A stretch of DNA of 64,000 bases. Origin: Gentiana macrophylla. Lineage: Eukaryota; Streptophyta; Magnoliopsida; Gentianales; Gentianaceae. Positions 58,693 to 64,000 of the stretch are shown here, piece by piece. The notes beneath the pieces were generated by a model. That model searched no databases. It was not told the origin of the DNA and worked only from the letters and a program-made list of their open reading frames with translations. Where the stretch lies: NCBI GenBank assembly GCA_026214975.1, contig CM047817.1:54246246-54310245 (forward strand), read 5' to 3'. The position numbers were made by a program, and so were the translations under genes. How positions within the stretch are numbered: position 1 is the first letter of the stretch; each line of letters opens with the position of its first letter.

Positions 58693-61600
58693 TTATCTGA
58701 CTTTGATTATCCCCAATTCAGTTCTCAGTTTGGCAAATCTTTCTTTGTCCAAATGTTTTGTAAAGATGTTGGCCAACTGATCTTCAGTAGGTACATAATG
58801 AACTGTAATATACTTTTTCTCCGCATGATCTCTTATAAAGTGGTGACGCACATCTATGTGTTTTGTCCTTGAGTGTAAAACTGGATTGTCAGTTATTGAA
58901 ATTGCACTTGTGTTGTCACACATTATGGAAATCGTTCCTTCTTCCAACCCATAATCTCTTAATTGTTGTTTAATCCATAAAACTTGAGCACAACAACTTC
59001 CAGCTGCTATATATTCTGCTTCAGCTGTTGAAGTTGAGATAGAGTTTTGCTTTTTCTAAACCAAGACACAAGTCTATTTCCTGGCAACTGACATGTGCCT
59101 GAGGTGCTCTTTCTGTCCACTTTGCATCCTGCATAATCTAAGTCTGAGTAAGATATCAACTTGAATTCTCCTTCTCTTGAATACCAAATTCCAACCCCAT
59201 CTGTATCTTTCAGATACTTCAAGGTTCTTTTTACAACTGTGAGATGACTTTCCTTTGGTTTCGACTGAAATCTTGCACATACACCAATAGTAAAAGATAT
59301 GTCTGTCCTACTTGTTGTAAGATAGAGTAAGATTCCAATCATTCTTCTGTAAAGTGTTTGATCAACATCTTTGCCTTCTTTGTCTTCATCTAACCTGATT
59401 TTGGTCTACATTTGTGTAGAAATTCCAGCTGATTTTTCCATACCAAACTTTTGATAAGTCTTCTTGTGAACTTGGTTTGGTGAATGAAAATTCCATCATC
59501 TAATTGTTTAACTTGTAATCCAAGAAAGTAATTCAATTCTCCCATCATACTCATCTAAAATTTGCTCTTCATTAAACTTGCAAATTTCTCACATAACTGT
59601 TCATTTTCTGATCCAAAAATAATGTCATCAACATAGATCTGAACAAGTAGAGTGCTCTCTTCATTTTTCATTATGAATAACGTTTTGTCAATAGTTCCTT
59701 TGATAAATCCATTATCCACTAGAAACTGAGATAGAGTCTCATACCAAGCTCTTGGTGCTTGTATAAGTCCATAAAGAGCTTTCCTTAGTCTGAAAACTTT
59801 ATCAGTTTGATTTTTGATCTCGAATCCATATGGTTGTTGAACATAAACTTCTTCTTCAAGTATTCCATTTTAAAATTTCGCTCTTAACATCCATCTTGTA
59901 TACTTTGAACTTTTTGTGAGCTGCAAAGGCAAGAAATAGCCTGATTGCTTCTAATCTTGCAACTGGTGCATAAGTTTCATTAAAATCTATGCCTTCTGCT
60001 TGAGAATACCCTTTAGCTACGAATCTAGCTTTGTTTCTGATGATATTGCCATCTTCATCAAGTTTGTTTCTGAGTACCCATTTGGTTCCAATAATATTCA
60101 CATGAATTGGTCTTTCTACCAATTCCCATACTTGATTTCTTTCGAATTCATTCAGTTCTTCTTGCATAGCTAGTATCCAGTCTGGATCTTTCAAAGCTTC
60201 TTCTATCTCCTTAGGTTCAGATTGAGATAGAAAACATGCAATCATTACATCTAGTTGATGTCTTGTTCGAACTCCAGCTTGAGTGTCACCAATAACTTGT
60301 TCTTCAAGGTGATCTCTCATCCATTGATAAGCAGGTGCTTGCATCAAGGATTTACATTTTGTTCGACTGGGACTGGTTCTTGAATTTCTTCAACTGAGTC
60401 AGAATCATTTTGTTCAGAAGTGGGTTGTTGAGTGGTTGAAAACTGACACTGATCTTGATCTGAAGAATTTGAAATCCGTAGTCTTGCAATGTCAACAAAA
60501 ACTGATTCTGGCAAGATTGGTAACTGAGACTGAGAAACTGGTTCTGGTCTGTCTTCATTTGTTTCACCAGGGAAGTTTGGTTCATCAAACACCACATGTA
60601 TTGATTCCTCATGCTTGAGTGTCCTCTTATTTAGTACTTTGAATGCTTTGCTGACACTTGAATAACCTAGAAAAATTCCTTCATCACTTTAAATGAAAAA
60701 CATGAAGTTGATCTTTCCTATTGTTATGTATGAAACATTTGCTTCCAAAAGCATGAAAGTAAGAAACATTTGGTTCCTTCCATTCCAAATTTCATAAGCA
60801 GTCTTCTCATGCCTTTTATTCTTGAGAGCTCTGTTCTGTGTATAGCAAGCTGTGTTAACTGCTTCGGCCCAATATCTTTTAGGTAGTTTTGCTTCACAGA
60901 TCATAGTTCTCCCTGCTTTTTTGAGCGTTCTATTTCTCCTTTCAGCTACACCATTCTGTTGAGGTGTTGCTGTGGCAGCAAGTTGGTGTAAAACATCATT
61001 TTATTCACAATATTCAATAATCACATTGTTGAGAAATTCAGTTCCTTTTTCTTATCTTATCTTTACAACTGATACACCTTTCTGATTCTGAAGTCTCTTG
61101 AGTAATTCACTAAGTCTTTGCTTGGTTTCACTTTTCTTGGTTAAGAAGATAACCCAAGTGTATCTTGAAAAATCGTCTACTACCACCAATGTATACTTCT
61201 TTCCACTGATACTAATTGGTGTAATAGGTCCAAATAAGTCCATATGTAGTAGTTCCAGAACTCTGGTTGTTGAATGCTGAGACTTAGTCTTGAAACATGC
61301 TTTTGTTTGCTTTCCTTGTTGACAAGCATCACATAAGCTATCCTTGTTGACAAGCATCACATAAGCTATCCAATGACTAACTGTTTCTTGACGAGGGTGT
61401 TGATATCATCAAAGTTTAGATGTCTCGGTTACTTGTGCCACAACCGGTGATTTCGATTTGGTGTGCCCAAGTAAATGAGTTTTCGCAATAAATTGTAGTC
61501 CAATCTACAACATACATGTTCTCTTTTCTTCTTCCGGCCAAAACAACTTGAAATGCTGTTTCGCTGACGACAATGCATAAATCTTTGTCAAACGTAACTT

Positions 61601-61838
61601 TATATCCCATATCACAGAATTGACTGGTGCTTAGTAGGTTGTAATGCAATCCTTCTATATAAGATACATTCTTGATTGTAAGACCATTTCTGATCAAGGT
61701 GCCACATCCTTTGGTGAGTCCAGGTTTGTCTTTACTTTCAAAATTAACTTTTGGTCCATCTTTGGCAATAAAATCACTTAGACAGTCCTTGCTCTTTTTC
61801 ATGTGCCTTGAGCAACAACTGTCAAAGTACCATATATC
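58693..61838 (-). pseudogene. pol: pol of element C (protease, integrase, RT, RNase H), broken
   Basis: Protease and the pre-integrase region are in one frame (61416-61844) with QDIWYFDSCCSRHM; the active site is D-S-C instead of the usual D-S/T-G. Integrase (61052-61360) has [18 protein letters not shown] and VVDDFSRYTWV; a 28-bp tandem duplication at 61314-61369 replaces the stretch before CDAC. RT is in 59856-60347 ([20 protein letters not shown]) and then shifted frames, with YVDD at 59624-59635. RNase H is in 59007-59342 and 58693-58947 (HIDVRHHFIRDH, ending GIIKVR). Several shifts inactivate it. Confidence 0.86.
61314..61369 (-). repeat. 28-bp tandem duplication in the C integrase
   Basis: The unit starting CCTTGTTGACAAGCATCAC occurs at 61314-61341 and 61342-61369 without mismatch. 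The B integrase has one copy at the matching place. Confidence 0.9.
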
Positions 61839-61868
61839 CTGCAAAACAAATTAAAATGTTTTAGGTAC
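61839..61868 (-). promoter_or_regulatory. gag-pol junction of C: in-frame TAA within a 30-nt GT...AG segment
   Basis: On the minus strand it starts GTACCTAAAA, holds TAA at 61851-61853 and ends TTGTTTTGCAG. Gag and protease share a frame on either side. Confidence 0.55.
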
Positions 61869-64000
61869 CCAACTTTGTTTGGGTCCATAGTGGTCAGTTG
61901 TTAGTACAACTTTGGGTATATTTCCATAGGGTCATCTCTGGAAATTGTTGCACTTGTTTTCATATATATAGGCCACACTTCCGTAATATCTTTTTTTGGA
62001 TTGTGTCTTATGTATCTGATTTCTCAGGTCTTCTGGTTCACTTTGATTTCCAAAATGTTTTCTACTATTAAAAATTGAATTCTAAACATCATTCCTTATG
62101 TACTAAGGTCTGGACTGACCTTGGTACTAGGACTTTTGCTGAGAACTGAGATTAGATCTCTGCTGAGTTTCTGACTGAAACTTGTGATAAGTTTTCTTTC
62201 TGGAATTATTGTTCTTATTGGTTTTATTAGTAGATGTAGTAAAATTCCAATCATCATCAGTGGGATATAATCTTCCTTTCCCCTGGATGTGTGAATCTTT
62301 GAATGGTTGACATTCTTAGACTTACCCTGATTGTAATTTTTCTGGTTCTTGACTTGATTTGTTTTAGTGGATCTAGCAGTTGATTTACCATTTCGGTTTC
62401 CTTGAGATACAGCTGATCTACCATTCGCTTTACCTTTGTTGGTAGATGCAGTTGTCTTCTTGTAAAACTAATTTATCCTATATGATACTGACTTTACTGG
62501 TTCAGCAATTTTCTCAGTTTGTGGAAGTTGGTCAGCTACAAACTTAATACCAGTTTTGATACTAGGTTCAGTAGCTTTGCTAGTTCTTTCCTTAGAAGAT
62601 TGTTGTGTATCAAATCCTAAGCCTGTTTTGTCTCCATATGGCTTTCCTGATTTGAATCCAGTCGCTGAACTTGATTGAGAAAATGAATCAGTTGCTGCTG
62701 CAGATGAAGTAGACTGATACTGATTCTTTTATATATCAGTTATAGCCAGTTTTATCATATTAAGTTCAGACTTCAATTGTTCAACTTCAAGAATTAGAAT
62801 TTCTTTCTCAGCTTTAATTGATTCATAACCAACTTGAATAGTTACTAACTGATTCATCAATTCATCTTGTTTGTTCTAATTCTAGAGTTTTTGGATTGGA
62901 GTCAGCAGTCGAAGAACTTGCATTTTGCATAGAAATCTGAGCTAAAGAGTATTTAGAGTTGGATTCACATACCTCAATTGGATTTTCCATGTGAGCCATT
63001 AAAGCTGTGTTGTTTGACAAATTTTCAGTACAAGCTTCATAGTCTGACTCATCTCCGGCAAGAAGTGCTCTTCTCCCAGTTCTTCATTGCTGTATCTTCT
63101 TGGTCAGTTCTGGACATTCAACTTTGTAATGTCCAGGCTTCTTACAGTTGAAGCAAATATATTCATCGTCTTTATTCTTTTCAGGAGTCTTCTTAATGAA
63201 CTTCTGAGTGACTGGGTGTCCACTGTTCATCCTTCAAATTATGTTCATCATTAGTGCCATCTGTTCTTCCATCTCGTCCAATTGCTGAAGATTGCTAGAT
63301 GAGGTTTCTTGATTTTCATTTGATGCTGCTGCTGCAAGAGCTGTTGTTTTAGGTTCCTGCATGGCTTTGATTAAGGCCGTTGTCATGATGAAATCTTCAC
63401 TAAATTTGTAAGCTTTGAGATCTGAGAAGATTTTGAATGAATCTTCTATGTCAAGTCTTCTTGATTCTTCCATAGCTGTAACTTTCATCTTGCAGCACAT
63501 TGGTAATGCCTTCAAGATTCTAATGTTGATTTCTTTCTTGGTGTACTCAATTTTGAGTAATGTCAATTCATCCATGATAGCGCTGAATCTTGTTTCCATC
63601 TGATCAATACTTTCGCCTGACTTCAACTTGAAATTCTCAAACTTCTGTTTTGCTATAGAGATCTTATTTTCTTTAATCGAATCAGTTCCTTCACAAACTA
63701 ACTGAAGTTTTTCCCACATTTCTTTTGTAGTTATACACTCCATGACTTTCAGGTACATGTTGCTATCAAGAGTTCTGAATATGATATCCATGGCGACATT
63801 GTTCAGGTTGTTTCTCTTTCGATCATCACTGGTCCATTCAGCTTTAGGCTTGGGAACTCTAACATGATTTCTTTCAACAGTTTGCCTGTGAGTAATCTGG
63901 AAGGGTCCATCAGTGAGTACATCAATCATCTCATCATGAGAAACCGCTAGAAAAGCCTGCAAACGATGTCTATATTCATCAAATCTGTCCATGTTGCACA
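61851..64000 (-). pseudogene. gag: gag of element C, start off the window
   Basis: A 252-codon frame (63234-63992) begins MDRFDEYRHRLQAFL. In B this lies about 14 residues after the true start, which is therefore just off the right edge. The copia-type gag domain is intact here: NLNNVAMDIIFRTLDSNMYL, EMWEKLQLVCEGTDSIKENK, ETRFSAIMDELTLLKIEY. After a shift, the zinc knuckle CFNCKKPGHYKVEC is at 63114-63155. The tail runs in several frames to the TAA at 61851-61853. It would build the particle and bind RNA. Confidence 0.85.

Larger units (their letters stand above)
32963..64000 (-). mobile_element. Element C: Ty1/copia retrotransposon, 5' end off the window
   Basis: On the minus strand it reads gag (from beyond 64000), pol, post-pol ORF, polypurine tract, 3' LTR (32963-34734). 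D interrupts it at 35860-56888 inside the post-pol ORF, and the two halves rejoin across GTGAT. It has the best-preserved gag start, zinc knuckle and protease of the window, with few CTG/CAG losses. The 5' LTR and gag start lie off the right edge. Confidence 0.9.

Noticed and set aside
61839..61868. Annotating the 30-nt GT...AG stretch as an intron
   Set aside because: Plant introns are normally at least about 60-70 nt, so 30 nt is too short to call without cDNA.

Overview
The window is plant nuclear DNA, most likely from a flowering plant, made almost entirely of LTR retrotransposons nested inside one another. I found no host protein gene, tRNA, rRNA, CRISPR array or prokaryotic signal. The evidence is Ty1/copia gag-pol copies, initiator-Met-tRNA-type primer binding sites, TG...CA LTRs with 5-bp target duplications, Ty3/gypsy fragments and AT-rich spacers. 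This looks like repeat-rich, possibly pericentromeric, chromatin. Letters A to G are my own element names.

Left part (1-26243). Bases 1-2520 are the 3' part of an F-family LTR (+), itself split by a 1.6-kb insertion. A decayed Ty3/gypsy gag follows (2521-3338, resuming at 14108-14340). It is split by element A (3339-14107, +), a complete but inactivated copia element with target duplication AATCT. Element G (15164-19600, +, target duplication ATTTA) has LTRs but no coding sequence. Minus-strand Ty3/gypsy (Athila/Tat-like) remnants occupy about 19980-22700. A 100-N assembly gap lies at 22893-22992. The non-coding interior, primer binding site and 5' LTR of element F (-) run from 22993 to 26243.

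Right part (26244-64000) is a four-level nest. Element E (+, from 26244) has lost pol but keeps gag and a post-pol ORF. Its 3' LTR is broken after 53 bp by element C (-, from 32963, leaving the right edge). C is broken in its post-pol ORF by element D (-, 35860-56888, target duplication GTGAT), which is non-coding. D is broken by element B (-, 40107-51982, target duplication AATAC), a complete copia element. The order of insertion was therefore E, C, D, B.

A, B, C and E belong to one copia family, Sirevirus-like by its RT/RNase H motifs and its extra ORF behind pol. The gene order is 5' LTR, gag, stop codon, protease, integrase, RT, RNase H, spacer, post-pol ORF, polypurine tract, 3' LTR. D and G belong to a second, related, non-coding family that would have to be moved in trans.

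Three signals deserve most attention. (1) D and G carry a repeated 33-nt stem-loop (four copies in D, two in G) with compensatory base changes. (2) A TATA-like site lies about 95-120 bp upstream of the post-pol ORF in E, B and C, suggesting the extra ORF has its own promoter. (3) Gag and protease are separated by a single in-frame TAA inside a 30-nt GT...AG segment in all three coding copies. Many frameshifts in A, and patches in B, follow a CTG/CAG to CG pattern that looks more like a base-calling artefact than natural decay.
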